This document shows positions 13,478 to 13,529 of a DNA stretch of 13,529 bases, one piece after another. Positions within the stretch are counted from its first letter, which is position 1. Every line of letters begins with the position of its first letter. A model generated the notes under the pieces. It saw only the letters and a program-made list of their open reading frames with translations, did not search any database and had not been told where the DNA came from. The stretch covers positions 1-13,529 of the forward strand of contig JBQNAT010000021.1 in NCBI GenBank assembly GCA_052170315.1, in the 5' to 3' direction. This DNA comes from UBA9732 sp052170315 (GTDB taxonomy: Bacteria; Spirochaetota; Spirochaetia; Sphaerochaetales; Sphaerochaetaceae). Both the position numbers and the translations under genes were made by a program.

Positions 13478-13529
13478 CCCGTCTTTAGAGGTTAACACCA
13501 GAAAGTTCAGAGCTTAGAAATTATATAAA
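13478..13529 (-). repeat. 52-bp inverted repeat, right copy
   Basis: This is the exact reverse complement of bases 4-55 and runs to the last base of the window, so its full length is unknown. It lies upstream of the alcohol dehydrogenase control region and contains no recognisable gene or RNA. Confidence 0.9.

Noticed and set aside
1..13529. Composite transposon or integrative element bounded by the inverted repeats
   Set aside because: No transposase, integrase or flanking target duplication can be seen, and the gene content looks chromosomal; repeat-limited assembly is more likely.
1..13529. CRISPR array or defence system
   Set aside because: No regularly spaced repeats and no genes of known defence families are present.

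Overview
The window looks like ordinary chromosome from an anaerobic bacterium of moderate GC. A Clostridia-type Firmicute or a Treponema-like spirochaete fits best. The signs are purine-rich GGAGG-type ribosome binding sites, frequent TTG and GTG starts, a heterodimeric BmrCD/TM287-288-type ABC exporter, an iron-dependent fermentative alcohol dehydrogenase, and a lipoprotein with a loose lipobox. The exact lineage cannot be fixed from the sequence. I see no transposase, integrase, phage gene or CRISPR array.

Layout, left to right. (1) Bases 1-996 hold one copy of a 52-bp inverted repeat, a well-formed promoter, an unrecognised membrane-anchored coiled-coil protein (264-734), and a tRNA-Leu(UAA) gene (777-859) with its own promoter. 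(2) Bases 997-5832, minus strand, hold a likely five-gene operon. In transcription order it is an alpha/beta hydrolase, tcdA (ct6A formation on tRNA), an HSL-type esterase, an RclA-like flavin disulfide reductase, and an AlkD-type DNA glycosylase. (3) A short divergent control region separates this from a plus-strand operon (5938-11946): bifunctional NAD(P)HX repair enzyme nnrE-nnrD, the two halves of an ABC exporter, and a GH114/TM1410-type TIM-barrel lipoprotein. (4) A hairpin at 11947-11976 lies between that operon and the convergent iron-containing alcohol dehydrogenase (12004-13221). (5) The alcohol dehydrogenase has a roughly 260-bp upstream region rich in inverted and direct repeats. 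The second copy of the 52-bp repeat then ends the window in opposite orientation.

Functionally, many of the genes deal with damage or detoxification: repair of hydrated NAD(P)H, DNA alkylation repair, oxidant-linked disulfide/metal reduction, a probable drug or lipid exporter, and alcohol/aldehyde redox. This grouping is an inference from family knowledge; only the operon structure is seen directly.

I corrected several gene starts from ribosome binding sites and promoters: the RclA-like gene, tcdA, the alpha/beta hydrolase and the GH114-like protein. I found no convincing new defence or mobile system. The most unusual items are the identical inverted repeats at the two window ends, the palindrome array in front of the alcohol dehydrogenase, a possibly leaderless nnrE-nnrD mRNA, and the GH114-like lipoprotein linked to an ABC exporter.
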